Positions 7,051 through 13,807 of a stretch of DNA of 28,140 bases are shown here, one piece after another; within the stretch, counting starts at the first letter, position 1; each line of letters starts with the position of its first letter. Position numbers and translations under genes: made by a program. The stretch is taken from positions 1 through 28,140 of the forward strand of contig DFIS01000071.1 in assembly GCA_002372175.1 (NCBI GenBank), given 5' to 3'. Source of the stretch: Solobacterium sp. UBA3691 (GTDB lineage: Bacteria; Bacillota_I; Bacilli_A; Erysipelotrichales; Erysipelotrichaceae). The notes under the pieces were generated by a model. The model had not been told where the DNA came from, made no database searches, and saw nothing but the letters and a program-made list of their open reading frames with translations.

Positions 7051-9054
7051 TTATTCTATTGTTGTTGTCAGATCGTATACCTCTGCTTTTGGTGCGATCA
7101 CCTGGTACTGCAGCTGTCTCAATGTCTCAAAGCCATAGTAATAGTAACGGTATAAGCTGTACATTGAACCCGTATAAACTCTTTCTCTGCTTCTCTTAAA
7201 TGTACTCTTATCAACAGTCACATTACCGTTCTCGTCTATACCGACATTTTCATAGCTTGCATAGCAGTACATCTCAATGACCTGATCAGAGTTGGGATTT
7301 GTCGTTGTGTAATAGTAGATCAGATACAGATAGTTCCTTGGTGTATTATGATCATCTTCTTTGCTTGTCAGAAGGTAATAACCTACATAATCAAAGTTTC
7401 TCAGGTTTCCCGGGGCAGCCCATTTCGTGTCTACGTGATTTCTGAAATCGGCTGTGTTTTCCGCAATCAGTTCATTCAGCAGCTCGTCAGGAATTGTATC
7501 CCCTTCTTTTGCATATCTTGGCAGTCCGCTGACCGTAAATGATCTGCTTTTGGTATCGATCAGAAACCCGTAACTATCCACAAATTCATCGGGTGATTTG
7601 GTTATATAGGCATATACCTCAACAGTATCTCCGTTTTTTAAATTGCCCCACTGAGTTGTAGTGAAGTCAATGTCATTCAGCTCAGGATGAGAAGTATCTT
7701 TATCGATTACCAGTTTTCCCTCGGGATCACGTCCTTCAAACGAGACATTCACATACTGGAAAGGATCGATAATATCAACTTGTTCAAGGTCATCTACCTT
7801 GTACTCAGTTATAGAGAATTTGATATCTATATCAAATGCATCTTCAATAACTGCAGAATCACAAAGCCAGACCATCTGCACCGTATCACCGTTGGACAAA
7901 CGATCGGTTTTGCTCGGTATAAGCTGTACATAATCTGTGACCAGCAGTTCTGCCGGTGTCAGTTTATCCTTTTCAAGACGGTCTTTCAGTTCTTCATATT
8001 CTGCAGACTTCTCATTCAGCTTGATCTTTTTTCCGTAATCCTCTTCAAATCTTTCGGTATCAAAAGAGTATTCAAGTTCTCCATAGGTGTTATATCCATC
8101 TGCAGACACCATAATGTATTTATCCAGGTTCACTTTCGGTTTCTGCATCAGCTGTGTCCCGCCAAAGACTGCACCGGCAGCCACTGCTGCACCAAGGCCG
8201 ATCTTTACAGCTAAAGGTACGCTGGCTTTCGCTCCGACTGCCGCAGCCGTTTTCACCGCTGCCTTCGCTCCTGCAGCCTTAATTCCTTCGGCAGCTGTCT
8301 GCACAGGCCTGACTGCTTCTGCGCTCTTCGTCACAGCTGTTCTGATACTCGTTTGTGCTGCTTCAGGAAATACAAAAGTGGGCGGAACAGAGATATTCCC
8401 TGTTCCTTTCCACCATCCCAGTAAGTACAGGAAGAACGTCAGTGGTGTGAGACCGTAGAGCTTTATACCGTCTCTTCTCTGGATCTCAGTAACTGATGCC
8501 TTGACCTTTGTCTTTGCCTTCTGCAGTCTGCCGGTCACCGTTGACATCGGTACACCCAGCTCGTCAGCGATCTCCTGCAGCTTCATTCCATCATAGAAGT
8601 ACATCTGAAGCACAGTACGCTGATCCACAGGCAGTGTGTTCAGTACTTCCAGGATGATCTCCTGTCTGGTCTTTTCATCCAGTGTTAATTCCGGCTGATA
8701 GTCGATCCTTTCATCCGCAGGATCATATGCCAGTTCTCCTTCGTCGGTAGATGAAGACATATCTGTCCACATCACATTATGGCTCTTATACGCCGTCTTC
8801 ATGTAATCCAGCGCTTCATTGCGTACTATACGCTTTACCCAAGGTTCGAAAGAATTGACGTTGTCCAGCTGTTTGATATTCCGGATCAGCTTGATACTGG
8901 CATCCTGGACGACATCCTGGGCATCGCTGCTGTTGCCAAGGATACCGAGGGCGGTCTTGTACATCATCGGGTAATATCCCGTGATCAGTTCTGTTACGGC
9001 ATCAGGATCTCCCTGATACACTCTGTTTAGTAAAGAAACCAGTGAAACACTCAT
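7051..9054 (-). CDS. Membrane-tethered ECF-type sigma factor, paralogue with a different sensor domain
   Basis: A 667-residue paralogue. Through the sigma regions, the hydrophobic LTPLTFFLYLLGWW segment and the transmembrane helix (~278-300) it is almost identical to the downstream sigma gene, apart from a Ser/Ala change and a six-residue linker insertion (AVRPVQ). Beyond the membrane helix the two are unrelated. Here the ~365-residue external part has two modules carrying LSNGDTV and LKNGDTV, then a Tyr-rich C-terminal domain (e.g. YLYLIYYYTTT). The neighbouring lipoprotein (9078-10277) has the same module order. I chose ATG 9054 because a perfect AGGAGG lies 6 bases upstream; an ATG at 9090 lacks one and overlaps the previous gene. 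It is likely co-transcribed with the lipoprotein genes upstream. Confidence 0.88.
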   Translation of the reverse strand: MSVSLVSLLNRVYQGDPDAVTELITGYYPMMYKTALGILGNSSDAQDVVQDASIKLIRNIKQLDNVNSFEPWVKRIVRNEALDYMKTAYKSHNVMWTDMSSSTDEGELAYDPADERIDYQPELTLDEKTRQEIILEVLNTLPVDQRTVLQMYFYDGMKLQEIADELGVPMSTVTGRLQKAKTKVKASVTEIQRRDGIKLYGLTPLTFFLYLLGWWKGTGNISVPPTFVFPEAAQTSIRTAVTKSAEAVRPVQTAAEGIKAAGAKAAVKTAAAVGAKASVPLAVKIGLGAAVAAGAVFGGTQLMQKPKVNLDKYIMVSADGYNTYGELEYSFDTERFEEDYGKKIKLNEKSAEYEELKDRLEKDKLTPAELLVTDYVQLIPSKTDRLSNGDTVQMVWLCDSAVIEDAFDIDIKFSITEYKVDDLEQVDIIDPFQYVNVSFEGRDPEGKLVIDKDTSHPELNDIDFTTTQWGNLKNGDTVEVYAYITKSPDEFVDSYGFLIDTKSRSFTVSGLPRYAKEGDTIPDELLNELIAENTADFRNHVDTKWAAPGNLRNFDYVGYYLLTSKEDDHNTPRNYLYLIYYYTTTNPNSDQVIEMYCYASYENVGIDENGNVTVDKSTFKRSRERVYTGSMYSLYRYYYYGFETLRQLQYQVIAPKAEVYDLTTTIE
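8195..9030. repeat. Direct repeat copy 2 (sigma-encoding half)
   Basis: Second copy of the repeat at 6193-7010, in the same orientation, inside the upstream sigma gene. It carries an extra 18 bases encoding AVRPVQ. The extreme similarity next to unrelated sensor-coding DNA points to recent duplication or gene conversion. Confidence 0.85.
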
Positions 9055-9077
9055 CGGATACCTCCTGCAGTTTTGTT

Positions 9078-10277
9078 TTATTCGTTCCACGAACTGATGT
9101 CGATCTCAGTAATATTATACTTATCATCTTCTTCAAAGAGTTTCTGACGCATTGCCTCATACATCTCTTCTTCAGACATGTATACATCACTGCTGTATGA
9201 GTAGATATGCTTGAATTCCTTTCCTTTAAGCTGGATCTCTCCTTCACCGTTTACATAGGCATCTTCCAGGTAGACCAGATTGCAGACATCTTCATAGTTT
9301 CTGGGCTCATCAAGCGATCCGAAACGAGCTCCGTTTATATCATACGAATATGTCATAAAGATCAGGTTCCTGTACAATCCGTACATATCTTTTGATACGC
9401 CGTTCTTCAGTGTCACGAGATAGATCTTATCCCAGGTGAAGTTGGAAACATTTTCTGTTCTGTAATAGTATGTCCAGTCATCCCAGATCGTTTTTCTTCC
9501 TGTCATCAATGCTTCATATGCTTTTGCTGCGCCTTCTTTCATCGCTGCCTGATTCTCTTCCGTGAGCTGATCAGCCCGGTTGATATACTCGTCATATCCG
9601 TTTAATTCAAGCGTACCGACTTCTTCCTTCAGCGCATACAGGTCCTTGTCCAGTCCGTAGGATGTTACATTGATCTTTACCGTATCACCGTTGGCATACC
9701 CGTTAACAAACTCTGCTTCATACCGCAGGCTGCTCCTGACATCCTCCCGTGAAATATCGTTAGTGATCGTAACACTGAGGTTGGGAGAAATGCCGTCTAC
9801 GGAGATATGCACACCCTTGTGGTCAAGATCTACGTTGAAGATCTCAGGGTCAAACGCATCCAGTTCGATTACCTCAGGCAGATCTTCAACAGTGACTGAC
9901 ACTGTATTCTCTCCGGCAAATTTCAGCTTGTAGTCTTTCTTGATCGGTGTATCATCCCAGTCAAGCGTTACGGTGATCGTATCACCATTGCTGAGCTCAG
10001 TTTCTTTATTGGTCTCATACGTGACAAGATCATCCAGTTTCATCGTCATCAGTTCCTGCGTCAGAGCATCCTGTTTCTTTTCCGGTGCATTGGCAACAAG
10101 ATCATCTGAGAATCTGAGTACATCGAAAGTGACATTTGCCTTGCCCTTTCCGTTTACTCCGGTATAGGTAATATTTACGTAATCAGCCGGGTTGATTTCT
10201 TTTTCGCCGCATCCCGTCATCGTTGTAAGTGATACAAGCATTACTGCGGTCAAGATACTGTTGATTAGCTTTTTCAT
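9078..10277 (-). CDS. Lipoprotein resembling the sensor domain of the adjacent sigma factor
   Basis: A 399-residue lipoprotein with lipobox MTGC (Cys23). The mature part begins INPADYVNITYTGVNGKG and contains two modules with LSNGDT (95-100) and YANGDTV (194-200), each followed by beta-rich sequence, then a C-terminal domain rich in Tyr/Asn. The order (N-x2-x-Y...G-x-N, FD-x-RF, NGDT module, V-x-DL-x-x-V, second NGDTV module) parallels the external part of the sigma factor encoded next (7051-9054). That suggests a detached homologue of that sensor. AAAGGA precedes the ATG. The function is unknown; a partner or competitor of the sigma sensor is an inference from homology and position. Confidence 0.8.
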   Translation of the reverse strand: MKKLINSILTAVMLVSLTTMTGCGEKEINPADYVNITYTGVNGKGKANVTFDVLRFSDDLVANAPEKKQDALTQELMTMKLDDLVTYETNKETELSNGDTITVTLDWDDTPIKKDYKLKFAGENTVSVTVEDLPEVIELDAFDPEIFNVDLDHKGVHISVDGISPNLSVTITNDISREDVRSSLRYEAEFVNGYANGDTVKINVTSYGLDKDLYALKEEVGTLELNGYDEYINRADQLTEENQAAMKEGAAKAYEALMTGRKTIWDDWTYYYRTENVSNFTWDKIYLVTLKNGVSKDMYGLYRNLIFMTYSYDINGARFGSLDEPRNYEDVCNLVYLEDAYVNGEGEIQLKGKEFKHIYSYSSDVYMSEEEMYEAMRQKLFEEDDKYNITEIDISSWNE

Positions 10278-10295
10278 TGTCTTTACGTCCTTTGA

Positions 10296-10541
10296 TTATT
10301 GTCTGCTTACTTCCTCAGAAGTTCCTGCATCTGCTGACTGAACAGCTGCCGGCTCAGGACGGCGGCTGAAGCTGTTCAGAAAATCCTGGGATACTTCTGT
10401 TGTCTGCGCCTGTGCAGAAGCTTTACTTGCCTTATTGTTTTTCAGCCAATTGCACAGAGCAGTAATTGCGTAAGCTGCCCCTTTAACTAACACCGTGATA
10501 AATCTTAAGAATGCATACAGAAACATTGCTGCGATATCCAT
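10296..10541 (-). CDS. Small membrane protein of unknown function
   Basis: An 81-residue protein with one long hydrophobic N-terminal segment (about residues 3-33, including FLYAFLRFITVLV and AAYAITALC), then a polar Ala/Ser/Glu-rich tail. The ATG has GAGAGG upstream and the gene lies tightly between two lipoprotein genes in the sigma operon. No family recognised. Its size and position would suit an accessory of the membrane sigma factors, but nothing in the sequence proves it. Confidence 0.72.
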   Translation of the reverse strand: MDIAAMFLYAFLRFITVLVKGAAYAITALCNWLKNNKASKASAQAQTTEVSQDFLNSFSRRPEPAAVQSADAGTSEEVSRQ

Positions 10542-10559
10542 CTTATTTTCCTCTCCCTC

Positions 10560-10877
10560 TTATTTCTTCTTCATTGTTGTTCTGACGCCTAGTCCGGAGA
10601 CTGTATATGTCTTTGCGTCGACCTTCTCTGCATCAAATACAAGCTGTCCAAGCAATGTATTGATCGTGATCGTATATTCGCCTTTTCCCTCTTTTTTCCA
10701 TGTACAGGCCTGCCTGAGTCCGTTGATGTCATCCACACATGTACCGTCAGACTTGATCGTCAGCGTCTCAGCGCTGTTTTCAAACTGGTATGTTCCTGCA
10801 AACGAATCTCCGCATCCTGCCAGCATTACAGCCATCATGACTGCGGCTCCGATTCTCTTAAAGTGATTTGTTCTCAT
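10560..10877 (-). CDS. Small lipoprotein, first gene of the sigma-factor operon
   Basis: A 105-residue lipoprotein with lipobox MLAGC (Cys22). The mature part (GTYQFENSAETLTIKSDGTC...) resembles small lipocalin-like or 'lipid-binding hydrolase-like' beta domains that begin G-x-Y-x-F, but I cannot name the family. ATG 10877 is chosen because GGGAG lies 8 bases upstream; a GTG six codons earlier overlaps that site. It is the promoter-proximal gene behind the ECF-like promoter at 10900-10927. The likely transcript continues through 10296-10541, 9078-10277 and both sigma genes. Confidence 0.8.
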   Translation of the reverse strand: MRTNHFKRIGAAVMMAVMLAGCGDSFAGTYQFENSAETLTIKSDGTCVDDINGLRQACTWKKEGKGEYTITINTLLGQLVFDAEKVDAKTYTVSGLGVRTTMKKK

Positions 10878-10884
10878 CTTTTTA

Positions 10885-10927
10885 TCTCCCTTCACTATAC
10901 AGACGAGACTGCTGGACTTTTTTGAAC
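10885..10927 (-). promoter_or_regulatory. ECF-like promoter of the sigma-factor operon
   Basis: Minus strand: GTTCAA (10922-10927), 16-base spacer, CGTCTG (10900-10905). A 24-base block from 10885 to 10908, covering the -10, start and ribosome-binding region, is identical to 12116-12139. The -35-like hexamer is conserved at the same distance while the spacer is not. A CGTC -10 with an A/C-containing -35 at 16 bases is typical of ECF sigma promoters. TATAGT inside the block could instead be a sigma-70 -10, but no conserved -35 fits it. Confidence 0.7.
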
Positions 10928-10946
10928 TGCATTTTTAAACTTTTTA

Positions 10947-12101
10947 TTATTTTTTGAAAAACAGTGTTGTGATGATCGACGAAATTTCACCGAGATATTC
11001 TCTATGAGTCTCACAAGTTGTCTTCATGATAAATCCGGCAATGAGGATGATCCCTATACAGAGAACCAATCCGGAGAAGCTGAAATCCTGGCCACCGAAG
11101 AAAAGCGTACCCACAAAAAATACAGCAAGCCCCGCACAGAGTACGATCGCAAATACACAGACTTTTATAGTTAGGTACAGAAACAGAGCATTAACTCCTC
11201 TGGGACTGTTATCACGGTATATCGTCTCGGGTCTTCTCTGATTGAATTCCACATAACTGTCAAACATGTTTGGGATATCTCTCAGGACAGCTTCCGCATA
11301 CTGAGGATACAGTGTCTTATTATTTGCACGAAGAAGAGACAGTGAGTGTCTTAAAAGTTCAATAGACCGTTCGTTATAGATCTTATGATTCGCTATGTAA
11401 TTCAGTTTATCTTCATTGCTGACGGCTGTTTCAAAATTATATCCGTATAACGCAAGATCGAACAGGGATTCAACCATCTGCCTGAAATTCGGTCCCAGAC
11501 CTGCCTGCGATGCGGACTGCAGAGCCGCCAGCGTTCCTTCGCAGTATTCTCTGAGATATTCGAGCCCTTCATTGTACAGTCTGTCATCCAGTTCAATATC
11601 CACCTTATTATTCCTGATCTGCGGAATATCTCTCTCGTTGAGTGATCCGGCGATCTGCAGACTGGCATCCAGATAATACCTGAGCTCTTCTGCAGAAGCA
11701 GATGCACTTCCTTCATGGATGGAAATGTTTCCGGCTTTTCTGATCCGGTGCAGTATCTCTGCCTCTTCTTCACTGAAGACACCGTTATTTCTGAGGATAT
11801 TGATCCTGTCGATCAGCTGTACATCACCCTGAAACCCTGCCAGATCAACCAGAATATATCTTGTCAGACAGTCAGCAGCGATACGCAGCATCTGGGCTGC
11901 CTCGGTACATTCATTCGCATTCAGCTTTTCTCCGGCTTTCCGCAGATAGTCAGCTGCTGCCAGGTAATCATTCTGTTTTTCTGTTGTCTGCTTCGCTCCG
12001 CAATATGAACAGTACATACTGCCGTCAGCTATTTCTTTTCCGCAATTCCTGCAATACATATCTTTTTTTGGTAAAACCTGTGATTTGTTTTCCGGAATCA
12101 T
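10947..12101 (-). CDS. Zinc-ribbon membrane protein with DUF4145-like domain
   Basis: A 384-residue protein. It starts with a zinc ribbon (CRNC at 17-20 and CSYC at 31-34). Then comes a helical region resembling DUF4145 (AADCLTRYILVDLAG ... ILHRIRKAGNISIHEG), a further helical middle, and two C-terminal transmembrane helices (~305-330 and ~337-358). ATG 12101 has GAGAGG about 9 bases upstream. It has its own ECF-like promoter, the same as that of the sigma operon directly downstream. No terminator is visible between them, so readthrough is possible. DUF4145-type domains often accompany nucleic-acid or defence proteins, but the role here is unknown. It is probably a target or component of the sigma system. 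Confidence 0.8.
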   Translation of the reverse strand: MIPENKSQVLPKKDMYCRNCGKEIADGSMYCSYCGAKQTTEKQNDYLAAADYLRKAGEKLNANECTEAAQMLRIAADCLTRYILVDLAGFQGDVQLIDRINILRNNGVFSEEEAEILHRIRKAGNISIHEGSASASAEELRYYLDASLQIAGSLNERDIPQIRNNKVDIELDDRLYNEGLEYLREYCEGTLAALQSASQAGLGPNFRQMVESLFDLALYGYNFETAVSNEDKLNYIANHKIYNERSIELLRHSLSLLRANNKTLYPQYAEAVLRDIPNMFDSYVEFNQRRPETIYRDNSPRGVNALFLYLTIKVCVFAIVLCAGLAVFFVGTLFFGGQDFSFSGLVLCIGIILIAGFIMKTTCETHREYLGEISSIITTLFFKK

Positions 12102-12115
12102 CTTTGTTTTACCTC

Positions 12116-12158
12116 TCTCCCTTCACTATACAGACGAGATGACCCGATGATTTTGAAC
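12116..12158 (-). promoter_or_regulatory. ECF-like promoter of the zinc-ribbon gene
   Basis: Minus strand: GTTCAA (12153-12158), 16-base spacer, CGTCTG (12131-12136). The 24-base block 12116-12139 is identical to that upstream of the sigma operon. Further upstream (about 12195-12225) TTGAAA and TAGTAT spaced by 17 could be a weak housekeeping promoter. Otherwise I see nothing in the interval up to 12264. Confidence 0.7.
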
Positions 12159-12263
12159 CGATGTTTTAAATTATTATCAAAAAAAGCGCAGAGGTACTAT
12201 CAAATATACTAGTGCCTGTCTGGATTTTTTTCAATCCGTACAGTCTTTTATCAATGATCACGT

Positions 12264-12294
12264 GAAAAGAAAAAAAGACCACGTTTCCGGGATC
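12264..12294 (-). terminator. Intrinsic terminator after the 50-residue ORF
   Basis: Minus strand: GATCCCG, loop GAAA, CGTGGTC (one mismatch, one G-U), followed by seven T, C and four T. The long T tract makes this a convincing terminator. It separates the rplKA/small-ORF unit from the accessory block. Confidence 0.72.
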
Positions 12295-12312
12295 TTCTCT
12301 GGTTCGTCTGAT

Positions 12313-12465
12313 TTACGAATCTCTTTTCTTGTCTTCGAGTACCCAGGTATGCCACTTCGGTGCTTTCGGCATCTCCTCACCCTTGATCAGTGCACGGATG
12401 ACACGGCGGTGTACGATTGCACAGCAAGCCAGCAGCACTGCGATAACGATTAATACTTTTTTCAT
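12313..12465 (-). CDS. 50-residue membrane-anchored small protein
   Basis: A short ORF between the rplA terminator and its own terminator. It starts at an ATG preceded by GGGGAG (8 bases) and ends in TAA. The product begins MKKVLIVIAVLLACCAIVHR, a single N-terminal hydrophobic helix or uncleaved signal anchor, followed by a charged tail with two Trp (KWHTW) and the C-terminus EDKKRDS. The LLACC region is not a clean lipobox. A good ribosome binding site, a coherent hydrophobic start and a following terminator support a real gene. No family recognised. Confidence 0.62.
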   Translation of the reverse strand: MKKVLIVIAVLLACCAIVHRRVIRALIKGEEMPKAPKWHTWVLEDKKRDS

Positions 12466-12528
12466 GTTCGCTCCCCATATCTATTATGGCATTACATTTG
12501 AACAAATATATTCTTTTTCTACATCTTG

Positions 12529-12560
12529 CAAAAAGAAAATACCGGTTTATCACCGGTATT
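12529..12560 (-). terminator. Intrinsic terminator after rplA
   Basis: Minus strand: AATACCGGT and ACCGGTATT form a perfect 9-bp stem with loop GATAA, followed by TTCTTTTT. It ends the rplK-rplA unit about 10 bases after the rplA stop, so rplJL cannot depend on this transcript. Confidence 0.88.
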
Positions 12561-12570
12561 CGTGTTCAGT

Positions 12571-13248
12571 TTACTCTACAACAACTTTTACACCGGGGCC
12601 CATGGTTGTGGCTACGGTGATGCTCTTCATGTAGGTACCCTTAACTGCTGCAGGCTTAACTCTGTTGAGCTGATCATAGACAGCCTTGAAGTTTTCAGCC
12701 AGTGCTTCATCAGTGAAGGAGACTTTGCCGATCGGAACGTTCAGGTTTCCGTCTCTGTCAACACGGTATTCGATCTGACCTTTCTTGATCTCCTGAACAG
12801 CGTGTGTAACATCCATTGTGACAGTACCTGTCTTAGGGTTAGGCATCAGGCCTCTGGGACCTAACAGACGGCCCAGCTTACCAAGCTGACCCATCATATC
12901 AGGAGTAGCAACGATGATGTCGAACTCCATCCAGCCGTGCTGGATCTCTTCGATCTTGTCAGCACCGCCGACCCAGTCAGCACCGGCTGCCTTAGCTTCT
13001 TCAACCTTGGCACCCTGTGTAATAACCAGGACCCTCTTTGTCTTACCTGTACCGTTGGGCAGTGTCATCGCACCACGGATGTTCTGATCTGCCTGACGGG
13101 GATCAACGTTCAGGAAGAAGCAGGCTTCTACCGTTGCGTCAAACTTGGCAACATTTGTCTTCTTAGCGAGCTGAATACCCTCTGCATAAGGATACTGATG
13201 AAGACGGTCGATCTGGGCAGCAGCCTCTCTGTATTTCTTACCAGCCAT
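12571..13248 (-). CDS. rplA: 50S ribosomal protein L1
   Basis: L1 binds the mobile 23S rRNA stalk and represses its own operon. It is 225 residues, the usual size. It begins MAGKKYREAAAQIDR and contains the family signature region KLGRLLGPRGLMPNPKTGTV and the C-terminal MKSITVATTMGPGVKV. The start at 13248 is set by GGGAGG 9 bases upstream; the frame is open further upstream inside rplK but without homology. It follows the rplK stop by four bases. Confidence 0.98.
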   Translation of the reverse strand: MAGKKYREAAAQIDRLHQYPYAEGIQLAKKTNVAKFDATVEACFFLNVDPRQADQNIRGAMTLPNGTGKTKRVLVITQGAKVEEAKAAGADWVGGADKIEEIQHGWMEFDIIVATPDMMGQLGKLGRLLGPRGLMPNPKTGTVTMDVTHAVQEIKKGQIEYRVDRDGNLNVPIGKVSFTDEALAENFKAVYDQLNRVKPAAVKGTYMKSITVATTMGPGVKVVVE

Positions 13249-13252
13249 CTGC

Positions 13253-13678
13253 TTAGTCCTCCCATCCTTCAATCGTAATACCCATGTTGCGGGCAGTACC
13301 TGCGACGATGCGCATAGCACCTTCAACGTCATTGGCGTTGAGGTCAGGCATCTTGTATTCAGCAATCTCACGCAGCTGAGCTTCTGTGATCTTACCGGCC
13401 TTCGTTGTGTTCGGTGTACCGGAAGCCTTGTCAATACCGGCAGCCTTCTTCAGTAAGAATGCAGCAGGTGTTGTCTTGATCACGAATTCAAAGGACTTGT
13501 CTTCATACGCTGTAATAACTACAGGTACGATGTCACCGCGGCGGTCTGCAGTCTTCGCATTGAAGTCAGTGCAGAACTGCGGCATGTTGATGCCTGCGGA
13601 AGCTAAAGCAGGTCCGGGTTTTGCCTGTCCGGCCATAAACTGAAGCTTGCAGATCTTTGCAACTTTCTTTCTGCTCAT
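13253..13678 (-). CDS. rplK: 50S ribosomal protein L11
   Basis: L11 binds the GTPase-associated centre of 23S rRNA. It is 141 residues, with the signature KLQFMAGQAKPGPALASAG at the N-terminus, TPPAAFLLKKAAG-like helix (here KTTPAAFLLKKAAG) and a C-terminal RMxIVAGTARNMGI-type segment (MRIVAGTARNMGITIEG). The ATG follows TAGGAGG by a few bases. It is the first gene of an rplK-rplA unit with its own promoter and an L1-binding leader. Confidence 0.98.
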   Translation of the reverse strand: MSRKKVAKICKLQFMAGQAKPGPALASAGINMPQFCTDFNAKTADRRGDIVPVVITAYEDKSFEFVIKTTPAAFLLKKAAGIDKASGTPNTTKAGKITEAQLREIAEYKMPDLNANDVEGAMRIVAGTARNMGITIEGWED

Positions 13679-13709
13679 GTGGTTTTCCTCCTATTTATTC
13701 AGAAAGTCA

Positions 13710-13752
13710 CATGCAGTGGTCAAACGGATGAGTTGCCATCCTCCCACGCATG
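13710..13752 (-). promoter_or_regulatory. L1-binding leader hairpin of rplK-rplA (23S rRNA mimic)
   Basis: The minus-strand leader folds as CATGC-GTGG, internal loop GA, GGATG, loop GCAACT, CATCC, internal loop GTTTGA, CCAC, bulged T, GCATG. The order GTGGGAGG ... CC ... TTGA ... CCAC follows the L1-binding part of the 23S rRNA stalk (helices 76-77). The asymmetric loop between two short helices is the known L1 recognition motif. Binding of free L1 here would repress rplK and rplA translation. Identified by eye from structure and rRNA likeness. Confidence 0.75.
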
Positions 13753-13778
13753 AAACGCACAAAAACATGTGCTTTAAT

Positions 13779-13807
13779 AGTTTACTCTGTTACAGGCTGT
13801 TCGTCAA
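13779..13807 (-). promoter_or_regulatory. Sigma-70-type promoter of rplK-rplA
   Basis: Minus strand TTGACG (13802-13807), 17-base spacer, TAAACT (13779-13784). The -10 covers the TAA stop of the MATE gene and the -35 lies within its last codons. It decouples rplKA from the pump gene inserted after nusG. Confidence 0.68.

Noticed and set aside
10885..12139. The two 24-base identical blocks as CRISPR or mobile-element repeats
   Set aside because: There are only two copies, each exactly at a gene start and including the ribosome binding region, so a shared promoter is the better reading. No spacer array or transposase is present.
13253..13434. Upstream extension of rplA into the rplK gene
   Set aside because: The extra residues overlap rplK in another frame, and the internal ATG at 13248 has a proper ribosome binding site and the family N-terminus.
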